64,000 bases of DNA from Coptis chinensis (taxonomy: Eukaryota > Streptophyta > Magnoliopsida > Ranunculales > Ranunculaceae): NCBI GenBank assembly GCA_015680905.1, contig CM027383.1, positions 40,980,501-41,044,500 of the forward strand. The letters are read 5' to 3'. Both the position numbers and the translations under genes were made by a program. The notes beneath the pieces are model-generated. The model did no database searches. It was not told the origin of the DNA and worked only from the letters and a program-made list of their open reading frames with translations. Below are positions 35,001 through 46,744 of the stretch, piece after piece (the stretch's first letter is position 1; every line of letters begins with the position of its first letter).

Positions 35001-35396
35001 GTGCAGTTGTTTCTTGGAAATCTTCAAAACAAACGTGCATAGAGAGAGTCCACTATAGAATCAAAATTCATATCATTGGACAAGGCTGGAAAAGAAGCAG
35101 AGTGGCTTTGAAATTTCTAAGAGGATATTCCAAACTGGGCTAAACCTATGACAACAGTGTGTATACACTGTGATAGCCAATCTGCTATTTGTAGAGCACA
35201 TAGTAGCATGTATAACGGGAAGTCTCGACACATACGTCGTAGACATAACACCATTAGACAATTGCTCTCAAATGGAGTTATCTTAATCGACTATGTAAGG
35301 TCAAAAGATAACATTGCGGATCCGCATACAAAATGTTTAACAAGAGAGCAAGTGGAAAGATTATCAAGGGGAATAGGCTTAAAGCCTTTGAGATAA
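32008..35396 (+). pseudogene. copia-2 gag-pol remnant
   Basis: gag starts at ATG 32008 (MAIPPVTPVITIPTVVP). A TAG at 32116-32118 (codon 37) breaks it, and the rest of gag reads on to 32592. The next frame (32589-33701) has a damaged CCHC knuckle (YNCGKVGHKASEY: two Cys lost), protease WWVDTGATHHIC, GAG-pre-integrase HGRLGHINYDTLRKL, and the start of integrase (LIHTDICD, FITFIDDSTRYSYVY) before a stop. The integrase core end is missing; in its place lies an inverted piece (33725-33850). RT resumes at about 33900 (WIFTKKFKTDGSIDKYKARL), has a TGA at 34334-34336 for a conserved Trp, and the catalytic YVDD is YVDN near 34448. RNase H is frameshifted (CDSQSAICRAHSS at 35160-35200). Confidence 0.88.
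33725..33850 (-). other. Inverted pol segment inside copia-2
   Basis: Only the reverse complement of this stretch is open and reads like the linker between integrase and RT of this copia lineage: SMLEIIEPSSTRRN, then a Thr/Asn-rich part, then EIEEEPKRSK. It lies between the truncated integrase and RT, which run on the plus strand. The simplest reading is a local inversion accompanied by loss of the integrase C-terminus. Confidence 0.6.
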
Positions 35397-36005
35397 TCAA
35401 CCAAGAGTCCTCATAATGGAAAAACCAACCTAGTTGATTGGATGTCCCAAGATCTAGGTTCAAAGGGCCAACTGAATTATGTCTGTAACTCAGTTAGCAC
35501 TGGCGAGTAATAATATACTCTAACCCATTTCTATATAAGACATTGCATATCTACTGCGAGACCTAGGATAAGTCAAGCTTTTAATGATTTACTATATCTT
35601 GGAAAGTTATGTTATTTAAGTGGAGTATTGCATGATACTCTTTATAGAAATCACCTATGTGAGTGTGAAGTGGGGCTGCTTCTATGAGAATTTTAAGGCA
35701 AATGTCTCAAAAGCACTCTTTGAAACCAAGAAGTGTTCAAGGCCAAAATGAACACAAACGTGAGAACCAACAGTATTTGAGAAGGTACTACGTGAAGATG
35801 ATTGTCTAGGTTTATACAAACGGCTGACAGTTCAAGGACATTAATTGAAGTCTACTAATCGTCTAATTAAATCCGATCGTCTATCACTAAGGCAAGTTCA
35901 ATGCCTCTCATGCTACTTGACCTGATGCGGTATCTTTTCATTTGTAAAAGAACAGAAATCTGATGTTTATGATAGAAGAAGCTAAATTTTCATTCATGTG
36001 GGGAT

Positions 36006-36707
36006 TGTTAGAAAAATGGATTTGCACAAATCCTTTGAGATATGAATGAGTAATTTGTCTCCCAAGTTACCCCACTTGAGATGAAATGGGTTTCTCTTGA
36101 AACAGTATATAAAGTGAGAAAAACCTTTTCGAAAGGGTGCACTGGTTCGAAACAGTGCATTATGCCAAAAAAGTGTGACCCTTCGAAATATGCACTAGTT
36201 CGAAACAGTGCATCATGCCGAAAAGGTGTGACCTTTTGAAATAGGCATTGGTTTGAAACACTACTTTATGCCAAAATAGTGTGTCCTTTCGAAATATGTG
36301 ACTTTTCAAAGAGTTGTTTACTTTTTCCCAAAAGTCACTGTGTTGTTTCGAAGAGGCACCACTCACTTATAAATAGTGGATGAATTTGGAGAGAAAGACA
36401 CATCATATCACACAGAGTTATGATCATTCTCTTCTCCCTCTGTTCTTAGTCAAATACTATGTTGTGTTCGCTGATTCTATAGAATTGAAGTGCTAGCTTT
36501 CTATAGAAGAAAATCCGTTCTATCTTGGGAGACAGTTTCCCATCAACCTTCAAGTACCTTGAGGGGGGGAAATCTGTCTTAAGGACATAGTGTATCTACA
36601 CTAGGCTCGGATTTAACTAAGAAGTACAAGACACTTACAAGACAAAAGGTTTGTATAGTTTGGCAATTGGTAAAGAGTAAGTACAATTAAGTTGTATATT
36701 CCTAAAA
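36006..36707 (+). repeat. 3' LTR of copia-2
   Basis: 702 bp. The 53-bp units start at 36139, 36192 and 36245, and the last unit keeps about 20 bp that the 5' LTR lacks. The end CCTAAAA corresponds to CCTAACA in the 5' LTR. Confidence 0.88.
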
Positions 36708-36712
36708 GAAGG

Positions 36713-37266
36713 AAAATAGTAAAGGTGATCAAAATAAAACTAGAAAAGCTAGCACATATAAACACAATGATTATGTAATATGTCAAGCACATGAGCTACG
36801 AGATCGATTCGTTCTTCTTGGTTTTCTATAACGCACATAATGAGGACAACATAAGCTTTTATTTTCATTTTCTTGTGGTTGGTTTGTACCTTGTGTTGCT
36901 GAGTGTTGACTTATTGGTGTCAATAGACTTGAATATGTTATTATGGTAGGCAACCGTTCAAAAGGATTGGACCAGTGTATCTGACACCTTCACAGTTTGG
37001 TTAAGTTTGATAATTTTGCACTAAATAAACTTTTTACATTCAGTTAATCGTTTACAGTTTGCCTAACTAAATGATGTCTCATTTTATTTATAATTGTTGG
37101 CATCTCTTGCTTTATAGGAGTGTTTTGAAGGCATTTATGTTTCTATATGTACTTGCATCGGTGTCACAACCTCCATAGAAATTTTGAGTTCACCACCGAA
37201 CTGAAAAATTATTACACAACCAAAAGTTAGGAGTGAAACTTATGAGGCATAAGAACAGCTTAACCA
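36713..37266. other. Copy-B flank, part 2
   Basis: Continues copy A from about 6022 (GGAAAATAGTAAAGGTGATC versus GAAAATAGTAATAGGTGATC) up to 37155 (TGTACTTGCAT). From there it continues with sequence shared only with copy C (CGAAATTTTG-like, ACAACCAAAAGTTAGGAGTG, about 61180-61260). Non-coding. Confidence 0.78.
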
Positions 37267-37442
37267 TTGAAAGGTCACAAATTTAGGCCCAAACACATAA
37301 ATTGACCAATAATTTTGGTTTTAGGCATGGTTGACCAATAATTACGGTTTTAGGACAAAAACGGGCTAACATCTATCACTGATAATTTCGCCATAAGGAC
37401 ATTTTCGGGCTGACGTCAGCAAATTATTTCTTATTAATACCA

Positions 37443-37727
37443 ATTATGACCTTCTTCTCCATCTAAAAAAAAAAAAAAACTCAAACTAGAAACTTGTAAA
37501 ATACTTTTGAGATCTAATTATTTCCATCTTCGAGCTAGTTGATTTGTATATGTTGTGAACTTGTGATTAGTGATTTAAGATATGAGAAAACATTTATCTT
37601 CTTCTCCATCTAGGAAAAAAAAACTCTAATTAGAAACTTATAAATTTTTTTGAGATCTAGTTGTTTCCATCTTTGAGTTTGTTAATTTGTGTGTGGTGAT
37701 TAGTGATTTAAGCTATAAGAAAACATC
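37443..37727. repeat. About 140-bp direct duplication
   Basis: CTTCTTCTCCATCTA followed by an A-run, AGAAACTTGTAAA, TTTTGAGATCTA, GTGATTAGTGATTTAAG and GAAAACAT occurs twice in the same order (from about 37451 and about 37600). Confidence 0.85.
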
Positions 37728-38434
37728 TTATTCTCTAATGACATGCACTCTTCTCATTTTTCAATTCTAGATTATTGATAATTGAAAAATAATTGGGTCG
37801 ATTTCGGCACTAGTTAGACAAACAATTGAACAACAATTAAATTTTTTTTTCAAATCCTTGAATCTTGTGTTAATCAATTGTGTGATTTATCTCGATTTCG
37901 ATATTGTTATCTTCGATGATATTTTTAAGTTTGGAGTAGTAGTCCGATACACATGCAAATATCACTATGCATAGGGATGTCCAAACGGGTACCCGACCCA
38001 GCCTGAACCCGATTTTTCGGGTTTTGAACGGGTATCAGGTTACCTCGAACCGGCCCTGTTCTTTGCGGGTCGGGTTCAGGTTCAGGTATTTGTTGGATAC
38101 ATGTGACCAAACCCTACCCTAACCCTATTTTTTGGGTACCCGTCGGGGTCGGGTTCGGGTTTCGGGTATCATAAAACCCGAAATATAGAACAATCCAACC
38201 TCTTTCTTTTCCAGTTTTCCCACTTCAAGATCTAAAAAAAAACCCCTCTTTTTCATCTAATTAATCAAAAGTCATCTCAAGAAAGAGTTGTTAATGACTC
38301 AACAATAAAGATTACAAGTCCTAGTTTAAAAGACTAAAAGCAGCGATTCATGTATCTAACAGTCTAGATCAATGGATATAGATCACAGGTGCAAAAAATT
38401 ATCGGTTGTGAGTATGACATTAAGCTAATCAAAC

Positions 38435-38722
38435 ATGAGGGAAAGCACACTCTCGGCAGTATGTGAAAGAGTGTTTGATAGGTGTTTGGCTCCATCAACA
38501 GTTGGCGGGCAAGGGTGTGACAACATGACAATGATTTTGGTGCAGTTCAAGAAGACTAGTCAATCCAAGCTACCTGTGAAGAAGCAAACATCAACATCTG
38601 AACGAGCTTCCCGGCCAACCAGAAGAGCTGGATCAAAATTGTCGAGTTGGTCTCTGGAGAGTTATGATCCTCATTTTACACGATCTTCCAAACATTGGGG
38701 TGGTTGTAAAACTTGTTTATAG
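38435..38722 (+). pseudogene. Captured 3' coding end of a PP2C phosphatase gene
   Basis: The frame [20 protein letters not shown] continues with [14 protein letters not shown]. This is the C-terminal end of clade-typical plant PP2C serine/threonine phosphatases, where the DN of GCDNMT carries a metal-binding Asp of the catalytic core. A further basic tail ([13 protein letters not shown]) leads to a stop at 38720-38722. Only about the last 35 residues of the catalytic fold are present, so it has no enzyme activity. AT-rich DNA with 3'UTR-like character follows. It lies inside the hAT element and opposite to the transposase; host-gene capture by the transposon is the natural reading. Confidence 0.72.
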
Positions 38723-39299
38723 TTGTATATTGTTTATGAAAAAAAAAAACTAGATTAACTTAGATGGGTGTTTGATTTTGTATTCCTTCTTGTGGGCGTT
38801 TGTTACCTTTGATATTTTTCTGTTACACTGTATAGATCTTGTGGGCGTTGGTGATGGGTTTGTTAACGGGAATGGTTGCCGGAAAGGTAAAGTGGATTTT
38901 TTTTGGTTAATTTTGACTTTGACTAAACACTTTCATTATTGAGTTATATCCTGGTTGTCGATAATGTGTTCCTTAAGTTTTCGTTATGGGATTGTGTTTG
39001 ACATTAGTGTAATCCAATGGTTAATTTGTAAAGAACATGTTATGGCTTTTGCTATGTCTTATGGCTTTTGTAATCAATAGTTTTTGCTGTAACTTGACAA
39101 ATGATAATAAGAAACTCCATTTTTCATTTTTTTTTTTTTTGGATGCTTGTAACCAGCTCTCTAAGACTGGAGGCTAGGCATCCACGCCCCTATTATAGAA
39201 AATATACATCTCGAACTCTCAAAGTACCAAATTATGGAAATCATTTATAAAATTTGATATCACCCCTCCTGGTTGCTCGTTGTCGTTTGGTACTCCTTC

Positions 39300-41185
39300 T
39301 TAGGCTATCCACCAATTCTTCAAACAAACCAAAGCTTCTAAGGTACTAGGAAGTAATTGTGACCTGTACTCAAACATAATTCTTCCACCTGCACTAAAAG
39401 CAGACTCGGAAGGAACTGTAGACACAGGAACACATAATGGATCACGCGCATTTACCGAAAGAACTGGAAAAGTCCCGGCGTAAGTCCTCCAATAATCCAA
39501 TACATTAAATTTCTCGTCATTGTAAACAGGAATAGGATCAGAGTCTAAATATTTCTCCAACTCATTCATTTCCCTTTGATTGGTAGTGAGCAATTGTAAT
39601 TGTCCTTTTGACATAAACTTTGCTAATTTTGATGTAGATGTAGATGATGATGAGGCTATGTTGGCATGTTCTCTGTCCAATTTCCTCTGGTATGATGCAA
39701 AAAGTGTATCCAACTTGTTCCGATATTCTTTCAGTTTTGTTTCATAAGTAGAAGAATCATTAGCATACAAGAGATGCTTTAGCACTTCCATCTTATATCG
39801 CGGGTGATGCAAGTGCGAAAGGTAGAAAATCCATATTGTTCCAATATTTGTCATACTTTAAAAGCATTTTTTCACAAACTGGACTTTTAGGGTTATCATT
39901 GAGAAGATTTTTAAGATGCCCAATTGTCAAACAGAAATCACTAGCAGTGACATATGATGAGCCGGAAAAAAGCTTTGTAGCATCAGCAAATACGCCAAAA
40001 AAATCTTTCAAGTTTTCAGCTGCTTCCCATACTTCTTCATTAGGCAAAAACCCAATATTCACCTCTTGCAACATGTGATTTATTGGTTTCTTATGCTTCA
40101 TAATATGCTTCATCATTTCATATGTTGCATCCCAACGATGGGGCACATCTATTGGTATTTTATTTTTTTCAAACCCATCCATCTCACAAAATTGACAATA
40201 TCTTTGATATTTTCCAGGTGAATATCTCAACATTTTGACAAAGCTTCTAAATCCAGCAAGTAAAACAGAAAAATGCTTAAGCCCATCTTTAACAATGAGA
40301 TTTAAAATGTGGGCACTACAACGCACATGGAACAAATTACCATATATCTCTTCACTAAATAACTTAGGGATAAGTTCATCAACTGCAGCACCATTATTGC
40401 TAGCATTATCCAAAGTTATAGTGCTAATTTTGCCAACAATCTCATACTCAATGAATTTTTCCATCAAAGCTTAGCAATATATATTCCATTATGTGGTTCT
40501 GGATGCTCAAAATAAGCAATAATTATTTTGTTAATTTTCCAATCATTGTCAATCCAATGTGTTGTGATATGATACACATAAATTGAGATTGAGCTATTGA
40601 AGTCCAAAGATCAGAAGTAAGAGAAATCTTTCCAGGAGCATTTTTCAACAATGAAATAATATCCAATTTTTTGGACTTGTACATTTTTTGAATATCTCTA
40701 CCAAGCGTTTGTCTAGAAATATTTTCGAAATTTGGAAAGTAAGCACCCTTAATAAATTCCAAATAATATTTATCTTCAACCATTAAGAAAGGAAGTTCTC
40801 TCATTACAAAAAACTTGATTGTGTGATAGCGTTCTTGTGTTGAATTATATGACCAGGTTGAAACTTCACCCGTACTACTTCTAGACAAATTAGTTTGGTT
40901 AGCATTGGGTGCAATATTTTGTAAACATCTTTCCACGTGCCTTCTAAGAGCAGTAGTTCCATTTGATGCAAAATGAGCTAATGGTTTTTGACAATGGCAA
41001 CAAACTGCTTTTAATTCCATAACTCCAAGTTTATTCTTAACTTCCATCTTAGTAAAATGTTCCCAAACACCTGACCTTGCCCTTTTAGCCTTAGTATTAT
41101 GACTATTATCAGTTGATGGGGGAGCACCCATATTATTTGAATCACTTTCATATCCCAACTCTGTGGGATCATTATCATCATCCAT
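39300..41185 (-). pseudogene. hAT transposase (BED finger, dimerisation domain), broken
   Basis: The intact protein binds TIRs and catalyses cut-and-paste. The first piece (ATG at 41185, 220 aa) has an acidic N-terminus, a BED-type zinc finger (VCCHCQKPLAHFAS and RRHVERC, residues about 61-87) and the start of the RNase H-like core (KISLTSDLWTS). Frameshifts around 40480-40525 lead into a 224-aa piece with TITLDNASNNGAAVDEL (a catalytic Asp region), FHVRCSAHILNLIVKDGL and VPHRWDATYEMM. Another frameshift or stop near 39793-39850 leads into the hAT dimerisation domain (VSTVPSESAFSAGGR, LEALVCLKNWW) ending at 39300. Domain order and size match plant Ac-like/RICESLEEPER-type transposases (about 650 aa). 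At least three disruptions make it inactive. Confidence 0.9.
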
Positions 41186-41500
41186 TTTTTTTTTCTAAAA
41201 AATATAAATAAATAAAAAACACTACAACCAAATAATATATAATACTTAATAACAAGAGAGTGGGGTTTGTGGAGAGAGTAATAAGTACCTAATTATATAA
41301 TGAAAAATTAAATTGTGAAAGAAGTACTAACCGAATTAGCTTTGGAGAAGTTCTTGAAGTATATTTAAATCACTTGTTAATCTCAATCTTCATTCTTTAT
41401 CCTTGAATTAGCACTTGCTTGTAAGAACTTGCTTGTAGTTGTAGAGAGAATATGATAACTAAGTTTATGATTAGAATTGGAGAGTTTGAGGTGTAGAGAA

Positions 41501-41798
41501 TTGTATTTATAGATTTTGTTATTCACAAAAGTCATTTTCACCCTCAAAATAGAGTTGTTAAGATCCCAACAATCATAAATTAGGGACAAATATGTAACCT
41601 TGTATTAATTGATTTTGTTATTCACAAAAGTCATTTTCACCCTCAAAATGGAGTTGTTAGGAGCCCAACAATCATAAATTAGGAACAAATATGTAACCTT
41701 GTATTAATAGATTTTGTTATTCACAAAAATCATTTTCACTCTCAAAATAGAGTTGTTAGGAGCCCATCAATCATAAAATAGGGACAAATATGTAAAAT
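41501..41798. repeat. 99-bp unit tandemly repeated three times
   Basis: TTGTATTTATAGATTTTG at 41501, then TTGTATTAAT-type starts at 41600 and 41699. Each unit contains TTATTCACAAAA, TCATTTTCAC and ACAAATATGTAA. It lies upstream of the transposase start within the hAT element. Confidence 0.88.
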
Positions 41799-41939
41799 CT
41801 CAAACAAAAGTAAATATTCCCCTATATCTGCAAGTCTCCACGTGGGTATCAGCACTTGTAAAGTTGTAAATAGTAATCTACCCAAAAGTCAAAAGTTCAA
41901 AATAGTCAAATAGATAATAAATGAAAATAGAGTTGTTGG

Positions 41940-42312
41940 GAATTATGGGTCCTGGTTCGGGTTCGGGTTTTGGTTGGGCATTTTTACCCTCTCTAACCGG
42001 GTTTCGGTTTCGGGTTTTGGTCGGGCATTTTTACCCTCTCTAACTGGGTTTCGGGTTCGGGTTTTGGTTGGGCATTTTTACCCTCTCTAATCGGGTTTCA
42101 GGTTCGAGTTCGGTCCGGATATGGTTTTGGGCTTTTTAACCCTTTTAACGGGTTTAGGACCAAATTATCAGGTCGGTCCGGGTTGAGTTAGTGTGACCAA
42201 ACCCGACCCTATATATTTCAGTCTGGGTTCGGGTTCGGGTTTTGTCGGGTTCGGGCAGGGTTCGGTGCGGGGTTTTTTTTCGGGTTTCAGGCGGGTTTCG
42301 GGCAGAATGGAC
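41940..42312. repeat. GGGTTCGGG-rich subterminal repeats of the hAT element
   Basis: Three diverged copies of an about 55-bp unit (GGGTTTTGGTTGGGCATTTTTACCC) occur from about 41960, then dense GGGTTCGGGTT words up to the right TIR. The left end carries the complementary words (GGGTACCCGACCC). This symmetry fits subterminal transposase-binding clusters. Confidence 0.7.
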
Positions 42313-42319
42313 ATCCCTA

Positions 42320-42700
42320 ACTATGCATGTGTACAACACACATGCACACATCATTATGTATGTGTACAACACACATGCAAACACTACTATACATCTGCAT
42401 ATATGCCAACATGCACACACTATTATGCATGTATATAGCACACATGCAAACATCATTATGCATGTGTATAACACATTCAAACACTATATATGTGTATACA
42501 TGTGTATAACACATTTAAACACTATATATGTGTATACATGTGTATAACAAACATGCAAACACAACTATACATATATATACCACACATGCACACACTATTA
42601 TGCATGTGTGTAACAAACATGCAAACACTACTACCACACATGCACACACCAATATGCATGTGTTCAACAAACATGCAAATACTACTATGCATGTGTACAA
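42320..42700. repeat. About 33-bp minisatellite (TGTGTACAACACACATGCAA)
   Basis: About ten degenerate units of the form ATGCATGTGTACAACACACATGCAAACACTACT. The hAT element is inserted in it: one unit end (CACATGCAAATATCACTATGCA) lies left of the transposon at 37950-37971. The many overlapping open frames on both strands are periodicity artefacts. Confidence 0.88.
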
Positions 42701-42955
42701 TATGAAATAAATTAAAATTTTCATGTTAGTCCTAACATAAAATGTGAGTGTGCTTGAAAAGTCACGTGGGAGTTTTCTCCAATAGCCACAACATTTTGAT
42801 TTTGATTTAACTAATAAAAATTTAAATAAGGGTAATATCGTCTTTCAGTAGTGGTCAACCCAGTTTGTCCTAGAGCCTTAATTATTTGCGGAACCAAACT
42901 AGAAGCGAAATTAAAATGCAATTTTGTCATACGGGCCCATTTTCTGTTTAAAGGT

Positions 42956-43488
42956 TGTGAATCCAATCTGACTTCAGAATGGGTTCTATTATTGACATAA
43001 ACATATATTCCTGGAAACATCCCCACACCCATGGCCTAAAGCCTCAAACCCCCGAACACAAACACAAATAGTCAAATAGCTTACAATTAAAGACAGTAGA
43101 TTGGGATCATTCGAAATGAACCTGGGCATATTCTGCTATTCTATTCGGAGCTGGTAGGAACCTAGACATAATTCTATTTTGTATTCGGATATGTTGGTAT
43201 TTTGTGGATCATAAACCAGTTGAATAGAAAAAGGAAAAAAAAAAAGGGTGGACATTTTCGATTATTTTGATGGATTGTTATTTTCCATGGTTGCATGTGA
43301 TGTTTATAGCATTTCTTTGAAACAGAAGGGACTTAAAAGCCTGTGAAAACTTTAAGCCAACAGAAGGGATTTCAGTAGCTATGGTGCTTCTATGATCAAT
43401 AATCACATTATTGGTGTGGTTCTATAGTAACTGTGCATGCCTTGTGGCAGCAAGTCCTAAGTACATTTTGGTTTATTGTAGTAGTTCA
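42956..43488. other. Copy-B flank, part 3
   Basis: Collinear with about 61271-61760 of copy C: GGTTCTATTATTGACATAAA, GAGCTGGTAGGAACCTAGAC, CCATGGT-GCAT and GACTTAAAAG. Non-coding in both. It ends at the Helitron insertion point. Confidence 0.8.
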
Positions 43489-43500
43489 CTAGATTTTGGA

Positions 43501-43518
43501 CCCGGGCATACGCCTGGG
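43501..43518 (-). other. 3'-terminal hairpin of Helitron 1
   Basis: A 7-bp stem with one A/C mismatch and loop GTAT, 8 nt before CTAG on the minus strand, as in Helitron 3' ends. Confidence 0.85.
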
Positions 43519-43569
43519 ATCTATTAAATATTTTGTGTGCTGAAAAGACTTTACAAAATGTTTCACACA

Positions 43570-44245
43570 AATTTTCGAATCAGAATATATTTTTATTGAA
43601 AATAAACCGAAATACGTTAATAAGCAGCAATTATAGTGCATAAGTACTTGGGAACTAAGGGATCAAATTGAGATAGCCTCTTCACTTTGTGGTCCTCTTT
43701 ACTTTGTGGTTTAAGATATTAATCCATAATTTTCAAATAGAATTATCTTAAACTCCATCTAGCTTGTATAATAGTTTTCTTAGATTTATGGTGATTTAGT
43801 GGCAAATTTTCGAATAAGAATATATTTGTATTGAAAATAAACCAAAATACGTTAATGAGCAGCGATTATAGTGCATAAGTACTTAGAAACTAAGGGATCA
43901 AATTGAGATAGCCTCTTCACTTTGTGGTTTAGGATATTAATCCATAATTTTCAAATAGAATTATCTTAAACTCGATCTAGCTTGTATAATAGTTTTTTTT
44001 AGATTTATGGTGATTTAGCGGCAAATTTTCGAATCAGAATATATTTTTATTGAAAATAAACTGAAATACGTTAATGAGCAGCGATTATGGTGCATAAATA
44101 CTTGGAAATTAAGGGATCAAATTGAGATAGTCTCTTCACTTTGTGGTTTAGGATATTAATCTGTAATTTTCAAATGGAATTATCTTAAACTTGATCTAGC
44201 TTGTATAATAGTTTTATTAGATTTATAGTGATTTAGCGGTAAATC
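43570..44245. repeat. Three tandem about 230-bp units of Helitron 1
   Basis: Units begin TTTTCGAAT(C/A)AGAATATAT at about 43573, 43807 and 44027. Each contains AATACGTTAATGAGCAGC, AAGGGATCAAATTGAGATAG and GGATATTAATCC-TAATTTTCAAAT. Confidence 0.9.
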
Positions 44246-44699
44246 ATCACCGCTCGGTTTTCGTACTAATGTGTACAAATCACTAAAACAAATTGATTGT
44301 TTCTATATCCTCAAAGAATACACTACTCCCACTTGAAAAGATTTATCACATGAACGTGTCCTACGAACGGGTGTCATTATTTTAAATTATTCTAAAAAAT
44401 ATTAGCAACTATGCATAGCTATGAGATATGAAAATTATATTAATTACTCATTTAAATTTCTTGCACCACTCTCTATAAAAATGAAGCATCAAACCTTGAT
44501 AAAACTCATCGACTTCTTTTTATTGTTAGGTTTAACAATAGAAATTTGATTGAAGTTTTGTGAGAATGCCCAATGTGGCGAAGATAATATTGAAGCTATT
44601 TGAATAGCAAGACATTCCCAATCACAATAAAAGAATTATGATAAACACTACTTAAAATACAAAACTATATTTGTCGAGACATTTATTCTCCATACATAT

Positions 44700-46200
44700 A
44701 ATACAAATATATTTTAGGGTTATTAGTTCAATGCATTTGCATCAAGGTTCTGATTTTCCATTAATTATTTTTTTAGGTTAGTTTAATGTAGTACGTTGCA
44801 TCCAGTTTCCAATTTTTCATTAATTATTCTTTAAGGTTAGTTCAATGTAGTTGCATCAAGTTTCCGATTTCCGTTAATTATTATTTGAGGTTAGTTCAGT
44901 GCAATTGCATCCACTTTATGATTTCTTGTTAGTTATTCATTAAGGTTAATTCTATACATTTGTATCTAGTTTTCGATATTTCATTAATTAGTATTTGAGA
45001 TTAGTTCATTACATTTTCATCCAGGTTCCTATCTCCCGTTAATTACTCTTTAAGGTTAGTTTAATATATATGCATCTAGTTTCGATTTTTCCGTTAATTG
45101 TTTTTCTAGGTTAGCTCGATAGTTTACCATTTCTATACAATTTGCATACATGTAAGAGTCTATTTTTATAAACTCACTTTCATTTTGGGTTTCTAATTAC
45201 TCGTAATTACTCATGTGAGAAGGCTAAAAAAAAATGGACATTTATGCTTTGAGGTCAGTGCGATGTAGTTACATCCGACTTCTGATTTCCAGTTAACTAT
45301 TTTTTTTAGGTTATTTCAATGCATTTGCATCCAATTTCTGATTTTCTGTTAGTTAATCTCTTATTTTAGTTTAATGTAGTTGCATCCAGTTTTTGGTTTT
45401 CCGTTAATTATTCTTTGAGGTTAGTTCAATACAGTTGCATCCAATTTCTGATTTTATGTTAATTGTTTTTTGAGGTTAGTTCAATGTATTTGCATCAAGT
45501 TTCCGATTTCCCGTTAATATTTTTTTAAGTTAATTCAATACAGTTATATCAAATTTATAATTTCTCATTAATTATTCATTTAGGTTAGTTCAGTGCAATT
45601 TCATCCATTTTTCAATGTTTCGTTAATTAGTCTTTGAGATTAGTTCATTGCATTTGGATCCAATTTTCAATTTCCCGTTAATAACTCTTTAAGGTTAGTT
45701 AAATACATCTGCATCTAGTTTCTGATTATTTATGTTTTGAGGTTAGTTTGATACAATTATATCCGAATTCTGATTTCCCGTTAATTATTCTTTGAGATTA
45801 TTTCAATGCATTTGCATTTAGTTTCCGATTTCCCACCAATTATTCCATGAGGTTAGTTCAATGTAGTTGCATTCGGTTTTTTATTTTATGTTAATTATTT
45901 TTTGAGTTTCAATGCATTTGCATCCAATTTCCGGTTTTTCATTAATTATTATCTGAGGTTTGTTTGATGTATTTGCATACCGTTTTCGATTTCCTGTTAA
46001 ATATTTTTCAAGAATTTGCATCCAATTTTTAATTTCCTGTTAGTTATTATCTAACGTTAGTTTAATACAATTGCATCCAGTTTCTGATTTATAGTTAATT
46101 ACTTTTTAAGTTTAGTTTATTGCATTTGTATAAAGTTTCTGATTTCCCATTAATTACTCTTTGAGCTCAGTTATGTATTTGAATCCAGTTTACGATTTCC
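44700..46200. repeat. 55-bp minisatellite, Helitron 1 block 1 (about 27 units)
   Basis: The consensus unit is built from GAGGTTAGTTCAATGCATTT, GCATCCAGTTTCTGATTTCC and CGTTAATTATTCTTT. Units are diverged from one another, with many single changes. Confidence 0.9.
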
Positions 46201-46744
46201 TTTTAATTATCCAATGTGGTATGTAATACCAACTTGTATTGATCCATTTGTAGTGTCCTTGCAAACATGACATAAAAAGTAAATTATGCTTGATTTACTA
46301 TGTGGGATCATCGAAAATTATCCAGTTCCCGATTTCCCATTAATTATTCTTTAAATTATGCATAACTCACTATGTGGACTCTTCAAAGATTATCTAAAAA
46401 CAGGTGTTGTTATATTAATTATTCTGAAAAATATTTGCAAATATGTAGAACTATTATATATTAATATTATATTGATCACTTAACCAAATTTCTTATAACG
46501 TGAAAACCTCACTCTCTATTAAAAAAAAAAGAACTCGCCTTTGATAAAACCCTTCAACTTCATTTTGTTGTTTATTAAAAGAAGTTTGATTGAAATTTTG
46601 TAAGATTGCCTAATAAGGTGAAGTTCATATATATTGAAGCTACTTGAATAGCAAGGAGTTCCCAATCATACGGAAAGAGATAAGATAAACATCATTTTAA
46701 ATGCAAAACTATACTTATCGTGACATTCCCACAACATATAACAC

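Larger units (their letters stand above)
31213..36707 (+). mobile_element. Ty1/copia element 2 (in copy-B flank)
   Basis: LTRs lie at 31213-31894 (682 bp, TGTTAGAAAA...CCTAACA) and 36006-36707 (702 bp; the last CA has become AA). The left flank AAAGG (31208-31212) and right flank GAAGG (36708-36712) are a TSD with one change. The tract TGTGGGGAT precedes the 3' LTR. No primer-binding site is recognisable after the 5' LTR. The LTRs differ at many sites and by a short indel inside a 53-bp tandem repeat, so this is older than copia-1. The pol gene is deleted, inverted in part and interrupted by stops. Confidence 0.9.
37972..42319 (-). mobile_element. hAT transposon with transposase remnant and captured PP2C exon
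   Basis: The ends TAGGGATGTCCA (37972) and TGGACATCCCTA (to 42319) are perfect inverted repeats, and ACTATGCA is duplicated exactly at 37964-37971 and 42320-42327 (8 bp, as for hAT). Both subterminal regions are packed with GGGTTCGGG/ACCCGACCC words (about 37985-38180 and 41945-42310), likely transposase-binding repeats (inferred). A BED-finger hAT transposase runs on the minus strand (41185-39300) with several breaks. Between it and the left end lies a PP2C gene fragment on the plus strand (38435-38722). Length is 4348 bp. It is inserted in a minisatellite. Confidence 0.92.
37276..42946. mobile_element. Composite insertion absent from copy C
   Basis: Copy C reads straight from CAGCTTAACCAT to GTTGTGGATCC (about 61255-61280), while copy B has 5.67 kb between these words. 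The borders carry TTGAAAGGT (37267-37275) and TTTAAAGGT (42947-42955), an 8-of-9 match that could be a MULE-type duplication. Terminal inverted repeats are weak. Inside are a 140-bp tandem duplication (37443-37727), a 33-bp minisatellite and, within that, the hAT element. Confidence 0.45.

Noticed and set aside
42313-42724. Many overlapping open frames on both strands rich in Cys, Thr, Met and His
   Set aside because: They follow from the ATG/CAT-rich 33-bp minisatellite; the same periodic frames occur on both strands.
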